Assembly: GCF_036417845.1 (NCBI RefSeq)
Contig: NC_089994.1
Coordinates: 18,184,001 to 18,248,000, forward strand
Length of the DNA stretch: 64,000 nucleotides
Direction: 5' to 3'
DNA from: Apteryx mantelli
Lineage: Eukaryota > Chordata > Aves > Apterygiformes > Apterygidae
The translations under genes were made by a program, and so were the position numbers. Positions 46,969-61,900 of the stretch are shown piece after piece (the stretch's first letter is position 1; every line of letters begins with the position of its first letter). A model generated the notes under the pieces. That model was not told where the DNA came from. It was given only the letters and a program-made list of their open reading frames with translations, and searched no databases.

Positions 46969-49900
46969 TTAGAGCAGAGCGATGGGTTTGTTGCCTTGGG
47001 TGTTCATGTACTGAGCTGACGCTACGTTGTCCAGTGTCGTGTAAGTCGTGTAAAGGCCCGTGACCTGCAAGTCTGAGAAGGAGTGATCGCTGCTGCTGGA
47101 GACGGGGGTGAGGCCAGGAGTGCCCAGGTCACAGTCTGAGAAGTGAAGGGGGGAGTTGCTGAAGGCACCCAGGGCGTCGAGGCTGAAGCTGTCGTCCTTC
47201 ATTTCCTCCCATATGTTACCTTTAAAAGATTAAATTCCAGTCACAACAGCACACCCAGCCTACCCTAGCTCTGTGCGTGCAGAGGCTCAGCCCATAACTG
47301 AAGGGCTTTACCTGCTGCTTAGAAATGATGGTGCTTGAGGATGGCACCTTTTGTAGTACAAAAGCAGTAAGAGTCTCTGGCCCCCAAGGGCTTCCAGCAG
47401 GAGTCAAGACCTTTCCCGACAGCATTCATCTACCCAGACTGTGCTAGCCAGACCCCTCTCCCCAGGCTAGGCATTTCCATAAGACACAGAAGTTCTCATT
47501 TTACAAACGGGGAAAACTAAGGCACAAGCGGAGCTGTAGCTCCCATGGGCAGAGAGGGATGTGGTGTCTCAAATGCGGTTACCTGGGTGTCCCTGCTTGC
47601 ATCTGCTGTAGTGCCTGCGCTTGAACCAAGCAGGCTTTCCCTTCTCACAGAGGATAGAATTACACTGAGGAAGGCCAGAGAAGTCTTGCCGCACAGGCCA
47701 GCACCCAGCATGAGTTTTTAGCTCAGTCGCATCCCACCCCAGCACATCCTGCTGAGGCCCCTGGTTGCACGTTGCATACTGTGTTCAGTTGCATACATAT
47801 GCAACGACACAACTGCATGAACTGTGCCCTCTCCTACCCCAGCTTCCTTCTCCCATACCTTGCAATGCAAAATCCATGATGCTTGGGTCAAGAGCATCCA
47901 CCTCCATGTTCATGTCTGCTGTCACGTTCAGGAAGTCTGGAGGTGCGCGGCCCATAGGATGATGGGGAAGAGGGCTGTGGCTTATGTCAGGCAGAGTATG
48001 GAGAGGTGGGGTTTGGGCAGGTGCTGGTGAGTCTGGGGCAATGCGAGCCTGGGTCTGGATCTGGTGATGCAGGGGGACGGACTGCAGTGAGAGCGTCATG
48101 ATCGGCTGGGGCTGCAGCTGGGAGATGGAGATTCGGCCTTGGGCTGCCGCCATGTGGTTCAGGGCAGAGACCTCAGACTCTGCCTGTTTATCGGCCCGCC
48201 TGCAGCTCTCAGGTCTGTCAGTGATCAGCTTGTCTAGCTCCCCTGCAGGAGCAATACCCATTCCCGAGGAAGAAAAGAGAAAAAGTTTAACCCGTTTGCT
48301 CAAGCAGGGCCCCATCAAAGCATTTCACCAGTGAGCACAGCCACATCATTACACTGTAAAACTGGAAAAGCAGAGAGCGTCTTTCACTGCCTGAGAAGCA
48401 GCACAGAAGGCAGGCTTTGAAGGTTCAGAGAGCAAAGAAATGCCACCTTTTTCCTTGTCCTTAGCCCTAATCAGCTTCTACGGTTAGCCCTAACTGAGCC
48501 AAAGAAATGATCACATGAGCAGCCAAGCCACTACCAATGATAGCTGACCTGCAACTGCTGAACTAACACATCCTCATTAGGTATCCTGCAGGACGGGATA
48601 CTCTGAACTCTGTTGTATCGTACATAAGATTTGTACAAGAACTTCCTGACAGTTTCAATGAGACTAGTTTTTAAGCAAAGCAGAATGTTATTTAGCTTTG
48701 ACTGTGTTCCAGATTTTGCAGCAAAAACTCCCATCAGTTTTGTCAATGTTGAGTTCTTGAAAGCTTCAAAAATATGTATCTTTAAGAATGAGAGAATTTT
48801 ACAGAGTAACAAGAAAGAAAAAAAAAAGTGTTAAAATGTGATGCTATTAAAACTAACACTGGAGGTAGCATAACTCCTCCGAAGGCCCTGGATATGCTAG
48901 TTATGTTAGTATGGGGGGAAAAAGACAATCCATTTTGAAGTTGGGGATGGATTTATACTGAGAGCCTCCAAAAATAACTGTCAGCTCAGTTAACTCCTCC
49001 TGCTAGCCTGAATTGCCTTGCTGTGCAATCTTAGGCCAGCAGCCTCCATGTCTGCAGCAGCAGTGACTCGATTCAGTGTGCAGCACAAGGGGTATTTCAG
49101 CTCAGCAGGCCTGAGGAGAAAGCTGTTGCAAGGCCTGAGAGCTCTGTGCTAGCCAACCCTGTTCCGCATAACTTAAGATTAATGCATTCCTGGCTAAACC
49201 GTGATTTTTTTTTTTTTTTTCCCTCCTTGCCTCTCATACAAGTAGCTAAAGCATAAAACAAGCCCTACCTGGGTTAGCCATGCTCCTGTGAATAGCAGCT
49301 AAGTCCTTCCGCTTCCACTTCTGCATCTCCTCTTCCATCTTGTCGATCTTGGCAGGGTTGAGAGCCCACAGGCATCCTTTGCGGGAGGTGCCACTCATCT
49401 TGTTTTCCACCTTCTCAAAACACTTATTCAAGGACAGATTGTGGCGCACAGAGTTCTTCCAGCCATCAGGTGCTGTCTAAAGGACACAGAAGGATGTTAG
49501 TGAAATAGGCACAAAGTATTTATGCTGTTCTGCTTTTGCATTTGAGGTGTATGTATACCTTGAAGTAGGGAAAGTGCTCCTTCATGAAGCTGTAGATCTC
49601 ACTCACTGGGAGACTGCCTGTTTTGCTGTTCTTTAGTGCCATTGCAATCAAGCAACTACAAGACAGAAACTCAGAAAATAACAGGTTGTGTGTACTTAGC
49701 CATCATTACTTTTTCTGGTCCAGCAACCTTGTACCCATCTCTGTTAAGACACAAACACCTGGCTGATTGTGGGTTTCCCACAGTGCTTTGTTTCCCCAGG
49801 GAACCGTAGTCAGTCAGTTTTCAAGCGTTCAGAAGTCACCCTGTGGATTTTACTGTTTTGTGTGATTGTGCTACCTCTGTGCTGATGTCCAGGGACCAGT

Positions 49901-52900
49901 TTGTTTGTTCATTCCGCTCCCCCCCGCAAACAGTTGCAGCTTCCACAGAACTCCTGGGTGGAGGATGGGGTTTTGTTCCCTTCAAAAGGAACCAAATACT
50001 CTTGCAGTACCACACCTGCAGCATGTAAAGTCATCCCAGCACAGACTGGGCAACACACTGTGCTGTTCTCTACTCACCTATATGAATAGATGGGCTTGGG
50101 GTAGTGCTTGGGATGCAGATCTTGGGCAGAGTGAGGAGCCAGGCGGGGCTGCGGGTAGTGTGGCTGGGTCCCATAGGATGTGTTGTAGATTGCTGCTGGG
50201 TTACACTGCATGCAGGAGGAAAGAAGGAAAACGTCAGGTACAGAATGAGCATGGGTATGCAGGTTTAGGGGTTTTCTTCTTTTAATAGAGTTCTAGACAT
50301 GATCTTTGCAAGTACTTTAAGACAGACCCCAAGCAAGTAACAGTACCTGTTGTGTGCTCTGTGCTATGGCAAACACTTGCTGTGAATGAGGAGGAGGGAA
50401 GAGCTGTTGCTGCGTTTGTAAACTAGGAGATGGCTGCCCACCTACAGTGTACTGGCTCATCTGTTGAGATAAAGACAAGACACGTGTCAGTCTTGAAATT
50501 ACCAGCATCTTTTCCTAATAAGTGTTGCAATAATAAGCCATCAAGGCCTGCTCTTACATTTGCTCCATGTGTTGAAATAGAATTCAGTCCCAGAATTCCC
50601 TGTGGCAGGCTGGCCTGGACATGAATCATTGCTCCAGATGCTCCTGTCGAGTGCATATTGCTTGCCACAGGACCTATTTTGGAAAAGGCAAATGCAATGA
50701 ATGTTCACATGAAAATACACTTCAGAAAAGTAGGCCGATATTCATTTTTAATGGATGCAATTGAACACAGCTAAACTCTGGAGTGGATAATCACACCTCT
50801 GTAGAGCTTTCCATCCCAAAAGAACCCAGAGTATTTCACAGATTGCAAAGATGACATCAGCTGCTTCTAAAACTTGTTATGCAGGGAAAGAAAGATGACA
50901 GCTGTTTAACAGTCCACAGTGGTGTTACAGACATAGTATCTTACAAAAGAAAAAAACTCTCTGTTCAACATGATCTGTACTCTAGAAGGACTTCTACTCT
51001 AAAGCAAGCAAGATGATACACAGAATCACAGAATGGTTGAGGTTGGCAGGGACCTCTGGAGATCATCTAGTCCAACCCCCCTGCTCAAGCAGGGTCACCT
51101 ACAGCACATTGTACAGGATCACATCCAGGCAGGTTTTGAATATCTCCAGAGAAGGAGACTCCACAACCTCTCGGGGCAACCTGTTCCAGTGCTCTGTCAC
51201 CCTCACAGTGAAGAAGTTTTTCCTCATGTTCAGATGGAGCTTCCTGTGCTTCAGTTTGTGCCCGTTGCCTCGTGTCCTGTCTCTGGGCACCACTGAAAAG
51301 CGTCTGGCCCCATCCTCTTGACACCCTCCCTCTAGATATTTGTATACATTGATAAGATCCCCCCTCAGCCTTCTCTTCTCCAGGCTGAACAGTCCCAGCT
51401 CTCTCAGCCTTTCCTCATAGGAGAGATGCTCCAGTCCCCTCATCATCTTTGTGGCCCTTCGCTGGACTCTCTCCAGTAGTGCCACATACCTCTTGTACTG
51501 GGGAGCCCAGAACTGGACGCAGTACTCCAGGTGTGGCCTCACCAGGGCTGAGCAGAGGGGGAGGATCACCTCCCTCAACCTTTAATCCTTACCCATAAGC
51601 TCTCAACTCGCTCTTCATCCACCCCTAGGCAGAGCGTGATACATTCCAGTTGCTCTCTCACATGAAGAGCAACTCCACCACCTCGCCTTCCTGGCCTGTC
51701 TTTCCTAAAAAGTACGTAGCCATCCATGACAGCACTCCAGTCACGTGAGCTATCCCACCATGTCTCTGTAATGGCATTGAGATCATGGCCCTGCGACTGC
51801 ACACAGATCTCTAGTTCTTCCTGTTTGTTCCCCAAGCTGCGTGCATTGGTGTACAGGCATTTCAGAGAGGTGATCGAGCATGCAGGTTTCCCAGGAGGGG
51901 TAAAAGAGGATCCTCCATAGCCACATCCCATGTGCACTTCCCCAGCTGCATGCACCTGCTGGAGGCATCCCAACTTGAGCTGCGTTTTGCTGGCTACCCT
52001 GTCTCTATAACGCTCCCCTTCCCCCATACACTGAGCGCTCTCAGCGGAATGCCTTAGGGAACAAGTGTGTTTATCTAAAGGATGTTCACAAACAAAGGAA
52101 AGGCGTTCAATGAACATATGCTGTAAGCCTGTATGAAGCAAACAGGTATGGGGTAAATGAGATACTCTTAATTTTATCAATGTTGAAACAAACAAGAAAG
52201 ATTAATTACCTAATTCCAAAGCTGTTGAAAACATCTGAAATGCAAGTCTTAAATACCTTGGCCCAAGCTCATACAAGACAACAGCAACTATGCTGAGGAG
52301 AAAAGTCAATCAGATCCTAAGATCTCTGTTGTGACTGCTAGGACTCTGCCTCTTGAAATAAAAGAAATATACCACTGATATCCTTATCAGAAGACAACGT
52401 GCTGCAGGTCTTCTGGCAGGAAGCAAAATATAATGTACTTAAAAATGACTCTACAAATAGGGAAGCTAATACATGTGGAGGAAAAGAAAGGGGGCAGTAG
52501 GCCGTGTCGCTTAGCTAGCAGCCGTTTAACATCCTAACAGTTTACCTGTCTGTTGTAGCATTGCATTCTGGGCGCCAAGGCTAAAATCCATTCTTCCACT
52601 GGCCATCGGTTGTAACCGAGGAACATCAACAGATGTCAGCCACGACAAGGACTGTAAGTCACTGGGGAGGTCATCTTCGCTCAGCTGGGAGGGGTCAGAA
52701 GCTAAGAGTCTGGAAAACAGCGCGACAGGTTAGCAAAGAGCAGAGATGCTGCTAGACTGCCACTGGTAAGAAGCAACATGACTGGGATGCCTAAGCTCCC
52801 ATAGGCCAGCAGGAAAAATGCGTCAGACTTGGGAATTCAGATGTGATCTTTTGTTTCACAGCTGGCTAGTTGCTGTTTACTTTTTTATCATAAATTCCTT

Positions 52901-55900
52901 TGTACGATTTGAAACATTTTACTTAAGACGTATGGAAGTGTTTCTGTTTTGAACCAGGACCAGTTTATGAGTCTGTTCTACACAGGTCTGCCAGTAACTA
53001 ATACAGCTGTGAGCTGAATGTTATGCGATGCCTATTTCTCCTCAGGGGAGAGACCTATGTCTTTTCAGGACTGAGCTTTAGAGACTGAATCTGAGTGCTT
53101 TTTATGCACCTTTTTCATTGTTTAAAAACAGGGAGGAGAATTAAGGCAGTAGCTCCACTGAAGTTAAATTCATCTGAGAAACTTAAAAACAAATGGAAAA
53201 ACAAACAGAAGAATCTAAGAAGGTTCTTTGTCTGTTAGCAAATGGATACTGCAAGGCCAAATTTGACCAAGTTGTTAAGATGATGTAAAAACACACTGCA
53301 CATGAAACTTAAGACTAATGCAATCAGTTCCACAACCTTAAAAAAACAATCCAAAGAAAACTTCTCATGCAGTATTTGTAGGGGAAGAAGGCATGAGAAC
53401 CTGGAAGAGAAACTGCCTCAAAACAAATCCAGCTGATTAATTATTTTCACATTTGTCACAAATTTCCACTTGTTGGCCTCAATGTGGAAGCAGACTATCA
53501 GGATTTTTAACATTACAGTTTTGCATTAACTTTGAAATCCAGCAACCAGCTAGCCTCAGAAGAAGTTTCTGTGCCTGGATCCTCAAGAACCTGTACATAC
53601 CGCTGTCTTTGACACCCGGAGAGAAATTTTCCCAGCCACTGTATCCCTTTGGTGGAGACAGAAGTGGAGATTTGCTGCATAATCAAAACTTTACAGAATG
53701 AACTGTTGGTCTCTCCCATTCAAATATATGAAGTTATTGACATGTAACAAGGATCCATGAAACATATGAAAATAATTTTTTTAGTCAGTCTTTACATACT
53801 AAATAATTAGAATGAAGAGCGAGTGACCGAATACACACCAACATCCAGCCTATCTCTAGCTGACAGAGTCAAGGCATAGCTACGACAGACTTTGTTTGGT
53901 TTAAAGTTCTGTCTTGACACATTCTGCATGTTCCATCCCATCTGTCTTTGTTTTGCTTCTGATAGAGTGTGTGATAGAAAACACAGAAAAAATATTGAAA
54001 TATATTTGCATTACTCATAAGGTCCTGTGTATTCAAAACTTCAATTAAAGTCAAAGAAAGGATTATCGCAAATGAAGGGCTAAACTATTTTTACCTATGT
54101 TAAACAATATTATAAAAGTCACGAGTGTCTTGAGGAGTAAAGCACTAATTGGAAGTTATCACTGGATAGCCCAGGGTAAACCCAAAGGGATTCAGGTCTA
54201 GAAAAAAATGCTTCTCTTTCAGAAAAACATAGTTCAGTCAGATGTTGTTGATTCTGCTTTTAAAGCAAAGACTTTAAAGAGCTCTCTCATAGATGCGTTA
54301 AAGACAGCTGTGTGGTGCTAATAAGTGTTCATTGCCAAATGACCGTGTAGAAGCATTAAATAAATCTGGTCTCTTGCTGAAGCATCTTTTATGCCTTACA
54401 TGAGTCTAAATCAGCTTAAAAGAACAAGCCAAAACTCTAGTGCCTGGCTGACCAGGAGCTTTCAGCTCCTCTATTCATGACTTCCAGAAGCACATATCAA
54501 AGTTCCCTCAACTATTATCTGGGAGATCTTTACAGCAGAATGTAATTTATTTGTTTGTAAAAAGATTTTTTTAAAGGAGGGGAAAAAAAAAAAAAAACAA
54601 CCAAAAACCATGAGCAGGAGCCAAAACCTCAAACCCTGGCCAAAACCATCTTCAAGTCTCTCCCCCAGCCTACCCTGTTTTCTTTCTCCTACTGTAGTTA
54701 AAGTGCAATAATTAGCATTGCCATGGTTACCACTGTTCAGTTATTTTGTGAGGCTCGGGACTTAAATACATAAAAAAAGAACATCAGGTGACCACTCTGC
54801 CGGCCCGGAGATTGGCTGGATTGGAAGTAAACACGGGCATTAAATGATTTGAAAACCGGGCAGGCTCATGTCGTTTGCAACAGTTGGCCCCCTTCACTGT
54901 AAGCCGATAACGCATTGTGGTGCAAACGAGCGCTGCCCGGCGGCACGTGGCCCCCATTGTTTTGGGGGTTCTTGCTTAATTGTTTTTTCCCCCCCCTTCC
55001 TCCTTTTTTACAAACTTCGCATTAATCTGGCTGAATGACAGGCGACACACAACACGCACACACACATGCCATCTGGCACCCCGGGCCTCTGCCAGCCCTT
55101 GCAGACGAGTCGGCTTCGCCGGCAAACAGCGGGGTCAGGGGGGGCGGCGAGGGTCAGCACCCACCGCACACACCTCCCACCCGTCGGCCACATGCCCCGG
55201 CCCCACGCGCGCCACCCGCTCCCCTCGGGGACCCGCCGGAGTCGCCGTTACCGGCAGCGGCCTTCCCACGCTTATCCTGCCGGGGAGCAGATGAAGGTCT
55301 CTGCTTTGCGTTAATCCTACGTGCATCCACCAAGAGCTCTTTCGAGGAATCCCGATGGCGAGTGATGTGCCGGGCACAGTTAGATGCCATCAGGAACTAC
55401 CCACCATCCTCCTGCTTCCCAGTTAGCAGCAGGCAGTGCATCCCGTTCCGCACCCTTATTAGGCAGGACCACGCACCTCCCTCTTGCACAAACAGCGTGG
55501 ATCCAAACGGCGATGAGGAAGGTGACTGCATTTTCAAATTGATAGTCGTCATTAAGCTCCATGTTAAACGGATATGAAGCTCCTTTCCTAAGGCAAAGGT
55601 GTTTTCTTCCCTTCTCCAGCCTAGCATGGCATGGTTTGGATTTGAGTTCACAGTTCTTTTTAAATCACCTCTGACTGTCCATTTACGCTGTTCTGTTTGG
55701 TTTTTTTTTCAAATGGACTCATTAGTTCCCATTGCTAATGGGGGAAAAAAGTTTATTTAATCAGAATAAAATGAATATTTCATATTAATGGATTATTCTT
55801 CAGGTTGTCTTCCAAACCAACACTTTAATTTCATCAGGCTTAAAGAAAGAGACATTGCTTAAAGTATGCCCATAGCTGCCGGACTGTGGTGTTTAAATGC

Positions 55901-58900
55901 CCAGGTACATTATGTGGCATAAAACCAGCTTATCTTACAGTATACAGGCTCAGTGTGCATCCCGCTTTTACTGAAAAATGCTAATCTAACTGTCTGTGGA
56001 AAGAGAGCTATGCACAGTAATACCTAGCATTTTAATTTTGTAGGTTCAATCGTTCTGACCTGAAAAATTGCCCGTGCCAAGCCAACTACAAGTATATAAA
56101 TACATACTGTAATATTGTGTACTTTGATTGTATTCCCCTCCACCAGCTTTTTAGTCTCACATTTGAGGGTAAACATTAGGAGTCAGAGATCCCGGTCCTC
56201 AGATGGGTGTGCACAGCCCCTGGCACAATGGGGCACTGTAGTAAAAGCAGCCATTTCCTTTCAAAGCATGTAAATGAGATAAATAGTGATACGCTATAAT
56301 TAACGCACACTACTGAAAATGTCCCCAGCTGCACATTCCCCAGGGCTGTCTGGTGTATATGCTGAACTACTAAGCGCCTATGCATAAAAGTTTACCAAAG
56401 ATGTAGTAAATATGATACTATTTTTTTAAAGGTGTGGTGAAATTTTGCAACCTCATTTTTACCCCTCTCCTTTCAAATCTTTACAGAAAAAAATATCTGT
56501 TTCTGTGCTAGAAAGGCAAATGCATTAGTAAGAATCCAAATGACTTTGAGGATTTATGCCTCAGTTCTCATCTACGTATCGGAGGATGCTGGCCTCCTCT
56601 GAAAAGTGCTTTGAGGTCTGATAAGTGATACAGAAATGCTGAATGATAGCATTAGTCATTGCTATCTGCTCTATCACACACTGCCCCAAATATTTATCTA
56701 ATCGGGGAAATAGATCCTGGCCACCAGCCAGCCCACACAATCAAAGTTTACACTTCCAGAATCAGGAGCAATATCCGTTGAAAGGAATCCCCTTTTCAGA
56801 CCTCTTTATGCCGTGCTACAGACGCTCCTGCCCTGCAGACGCTGAGAAGCTAGACTCCTGTGTTAGCTGCACCTATAACCAAGCTCACTAGAACCTGTCA
56901 ACAGTGCCAAAATGTTTGTTAAACCCATCTAAGGCTATCTCTATTTTCTTTCAAGTACATACTGGTGGCACATTTGCATGTAGGAACAGTTAACTGACGA
57001 CTGTAAGGAGACACTAACAGTACAGCTAGCTATATGGAATGAAATTCATTTCTGGCATAGCCTTGCAAAAGTATGCAACTAACATCAGCGTTGAATTTGG
57101 ATCTATACTCATAGCTCTGACTTTACCATCTTTTCCTCGCATTGAGCTGTTCAGGATCTAATGCGGTTCATTACTGCAGCAAACACTGTCAGACTGAACT
57201 ATCTCCTTCCACACTTGCAAACTCCAAGACAAACATACAGAAGTTGTATGACAAACTCATCGCTAGAGAGTTTAGGAACCACCTCTTCAGTGGTATTATA
57301 GAATAGGAGGCCAAATAAGTTTGTTGAGGCTAGAGGAAAGCTTGGTAATGACAAGCATACCCTAAGATGTTTTATCTCCAGATAGTTTAGACAATAACTG
57401 GGCGTTCCAGTTTCTAACATGGTATCTAGAGTTACATATTTGTGTGTATATGGTACCATTCACACTTCAAAGGACACTGTCTGCTTGTTTGTGCTGGAGT
57501 CTGTCTCTAGAAGATGTAAAGTATTCAAGTTAGTTGACGTTGTCGGGTGACTCTAATGTCACAGGCTCTCTCAAAGGGATTCCTGCACGGTGGCAACTTG
57601 CGATTAGGTTTGTTCTAAACAAAGTCAGGCTGAAACATTATGGTTGCATTTGGCATAGTCAACTTCAACCATACTGTTAAGTTGTCCCTCACTTAATGGA
57701 CAATTTTTTATTACCATTGCCAGTGCTGACATCTGAGCTTTTTGCCTATGCCTAAGTAATACAACTGTTCAATAGAAAGGAGTAATCAGGGATGATAGAT
57801 TCTTAATTAGCTGTTTGCAATGGCTTATCTAGTGTGAGTGACAAATAGGAAGAGTCCTATGAAAACTTCTTCTTGAAGTGGTTATGAGAAACTGTTTTCT
57901 TTTGTTTGTGATTACATAACATCCTTAAAAGAAGCACAGTGATTTCTTACACATAAAACAACACATGGCAAATATTTGCTTTGTGATTTTTCAGCTGTCT
58001 CCATGGTGAGAAGTGTTCTCTGTCTTATTAAAGGAGTTAACTTTGCTGTCTCCTTTTGCTCCTCATTCCATCTGTTCCGCTCTTTCCCTGTACACACTTC
58101 TGTTCCCCCTTTCCTCCTTTGCAGGTGCTTCCCTACGCTAGGTTCTGTTTTCCGCACTCTACGACCATCTGCCTCTTTCCTCCCTGTTTCTCTGCCGGTT
58201 CCTCTCCTACTTACCAGCCAGCAGCTCTCTCGCTCTGCTGGTTTCAGTCTCTGCCTCCATTTTTCTCTTTAAAGTCACACTGCCTTTCCAGTCCCAGACT
58301 ACTAGCCTGCCTTTTTCCTCCCTGTCTTCAAGTTCTTTTAGTAATATCTGGGGTCACTGGATATAAGAGCAGAAATCAGGCAGCTCTCCAGGGACAACAG
58401 AAAGTCCTTCATCAACTACAGCTTACAAAACTTCGGGTTAGACGAACTAAAGCAAGTGAGGAAAAAGCAAATAACTTGATTACCCTGTCAGGTGTTGCTG
58501 TTCTCCTTTTCTTACACCATGGTTCAGATGAGAAGATGATTCTCCAAAACCCTGCTGCAAAGATACTTATGCTCTAACAGAATTGGCTGTAGATGTGCTC
58601 TTGGAGACTTTTATACATTTCAGCTCTGAGTTTCACAACACCTCATTACATCATTTTGGTATGGGATGAGGGGAAACTGAATTACAGGTGACCTACATGA
58701 TTTGCTTAAGCCTAACAGGAAGTTAGCAGCGATGCCAGCACCGAACTCCCAGGCACTCACTCCCTGCTGTGCCTCTCCCCACAGCCGTCCCTTCCTCCTG
58801 TAGGTTAAGATTTGCCATAAGCAGCCAGTACCTTACTATACAAGGTCTTGTTAAAAAACAAAAACAAACAAAAAAAGCCCTCTGACATGTCAAAATAAAC

Positions 58901-61900
58901 TTCTTGATGCAAAAATGTGCTGAAGTATCTGGTGCTATATGAATGTTTTCTGTAAAAAAGATTCATGTTATCTACCTGGAAAATTGTTTTTCCTTTAATA
59001 TTGTCTCAGTTGCTGCTTATCAGCACTGAACTGATTTACTTGTCTAGGATCTTATGTGATTGTTTAAACCAGCATTAAAGCGATATAAAATATACTATCC
59101 TTTGTTTTGCACTATTGTGAGCACCTATCTCCCCTGCATTAGTTGCTGCTGCAGTCATGCAGCAGTTCTGCTCTTCACGCATATGAGACTTTTTTCGTGG
59201 TAAAACAAGAATGTTGTACCATGAACATCTGAGTTTTCTCACAGGAATGCTGAAAAATATCCAAATCCCTTTTCTGCTTTCTTGTTTTGAACTAGAGGTC
59301 AAGCTCCTTTTAGGAGGTAATCTACAAACTCAGTTCTGATTTCCCTGGAAACAAAATAGTCTCAGAAGCTTACAAGATAGCGTCTAGATACAAAACAGTC
59401 ATTTCTAGCTCTGTCAGTAACTGCAAGACAATTTGAGGAGCAAGGGCCACAATATTTTATTAATACTGATTAGCACATTTCAGGAGCCGCATAGGAAACA
59501 GTTGAGCTAATCCACTTAAATCAATCCATAGTGGCCCAAGTTTGACTGATTCCTAGGAGGTTTCTCACATTTTTTTGAAAGAATGAAGCAACTACTGTGA
59601 TGAAATTCCTCCGACACATCGGGTCATTATCTCACTCCCTGTCAGACACACATGGTGTCAAGGGAATAGACACTGACATTTTCTTCAGGAACAATTACGG
59701 TTTTGTTAGTTATGCATTTGTAACCTTTTGTCTGCAGAAGTTTACTTCATGCAAACTCCCAGACTCCACGTATCCCCAGCACTGACTGTCAAAAACACTG
59801 ACCTGTAGCTTGCTCTTCAGAAACCAAAGTTCAAAACCGGATGTGAGACTACCACTTAGGAGAGCTAAAACATACTATATGTTGTAAAAGACAAAGACTT
59901 TCCACCTTTTTCACCACTGTAATGCAGTCATGTCTAGAACGTATGGAATACGGTGGCTGTGTGCTATAAGGGATTTATATACATGACTAAACTACATACA
60001 TGACTAATGTTCACAGGTTTTCAGGCACTTACTGCCAAACTTAGGGTAATTGCTGAATCAGTGCTTATCAAAGAAAGTAAAATCATAACTGCTTAGGACA
60101 GGAACTGAAGAATATCTTGCATAAAGTAATTATCACGACAGAAATTTAATCAGCATATCTAATGAGCTAATAAATATAGAGCTATTTATCTAAGAACTAC
60201 AGGGACACTTAAAATGGGATGAAAGGCAAACATACTCTACTAATATGTTGAATGATTTATGATCGAGTAACAACTCTTGACTAGAATGATGTCTATTTAA
60301 AACTTATTTCCAGTCTAACATGACTAGAAAATGCACTGCAAGACCTTCAAAATACTACATAAGGCTCCTATCAGCTGTAAATATATAATAGTAGAAAGTT
60401 ACAATACAATAAAAAAGAAAAAAGTCTTTACACAAAATGCTGAATTGCAGAAAATGCAGTTAATTTATGTAGCTGATCTATGCATTAACTTTGCATCATA
60501 ATAAAATGTAATGTTATTTCTTCAAATAGAATTATTCATTTTAGTTAGTTATTTCTTTAAAAATATAGATGTCATATTGATAGATAGGGTACTGATTTGA
60601 ATCTTTAAATTTGGATTTTCATATATGCCAGGTAATCCATAGCAAGTTACTCTTTGTTCCCTCTCTAATGGCCCATTTTTCATGTCATGATTTATTATAT
60701 ATTGCACATGACTGTATGTAGTTTGGAAATGGGACAGTGACTGAGAAAAAAACATGCTGTTGTATTTTAAAGCCAAGAATGCTGGAGACAGCATTAGGAG
60801 ACAACAATATTAAATCTTCTTTGGGAGAGAATTTACAGATATGTCCCAAATTTCCATTGATGTTATTGTAATCTTAGTCCAGGCCCGCCTTGGCCAGGGC
60901 AAAGCCAAACTAATATTTCTTATTTACTTCTTATCCACCTCATCTGCTCATCTTTCTTGCTAAAGATTTGCATATTAAATCTGATTCTGTACTTGTATAC
61001 ATCACAGTAGATCTTTTACTTCTCTCGCATCAGTTATGAATGTTGACTCAAACTGGACTGCAAGATGATACATTGCAAAGTTTAGCAGAAAATGTTGTTT
61101 GAAGAGCACTGCATTCATGAGCTGAAAAATTTTGTTTCTCAAAGACAAGCTCCAAAGCTATTGAAGACCATGAGAGCTCTCTGCTGATTTTGTAGTCTTT
61201 GAGTTGGCTCCTGTAACTTATATAACTTTTTGCTGAAATAACCACAAGTGCACCATTGCATAGTAAACTTGTACTTTGCCTATTGTTTTGATTTTAATAT
61301 CAAAATATTTGTACTAAAATGTTATAGTTATTATTTATAATTAACAAGAGTAAAGTGTTAAGGGTTTATCAATAACAGACTGTTAAGACTCTTTGCCTTT
61401 ATTCCCTGAAATGTAAAACAAAAGCTTTAGAAATATTCGTCACTACTGCAGCTATGAAAATATGAAAGGCAGCAACATTTTCTTTGGAAGAGTGAGAAAA
61501 GCATCTGCTAATATGAATTACTTTGCATTGATAGCTAGACAGTGACAGCTCCATAAGAATGTAGGAGCTGGGGAAGATGTAATGGCCCTTAATCACTCCT
61601 AGATAGTATGATGTTTTATATCCCATAGCTGAATCCATGGAAAAGATACTTGTCTGAAATCATTTCATTATTCTGCCTTACCCTGGACTTTGCATAGCAG
61701 TCTAATTGTTATCGCTACTCTATCATCTGCTATGTCAAATTTACTATAGATACTTTGGAACAAGAGAGCTTAAAGATCTGCTAAAAATCAGGGAACTCCC
61801 CCCTCCCCCTTTTTTTTAAACAGAAAATCCCATAAAGTTTCAAATGTTATGCTTAAACTTCATGACAGATTTTTGTTATTTATTGATTTCATCCTCCGCT

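Noticed and set aside
51099-52195. Two minus-strand frames as a host gene in FOXN4 intron 2
   Set aside because: Both match CR1 ORF2 endonuclease and reverse-transcriptase regions, and the 3' end carries the CR1 terminal repeat, so they belong to a defective retrotransposon.
55035-55577. 180-codon frame inside the FOXN4 intronic CpG island
   Set aside because: Pro/Ala/His-rich translation that tracks the CpG-rich block and has no known family. Regulatory DNA is the better explanation.
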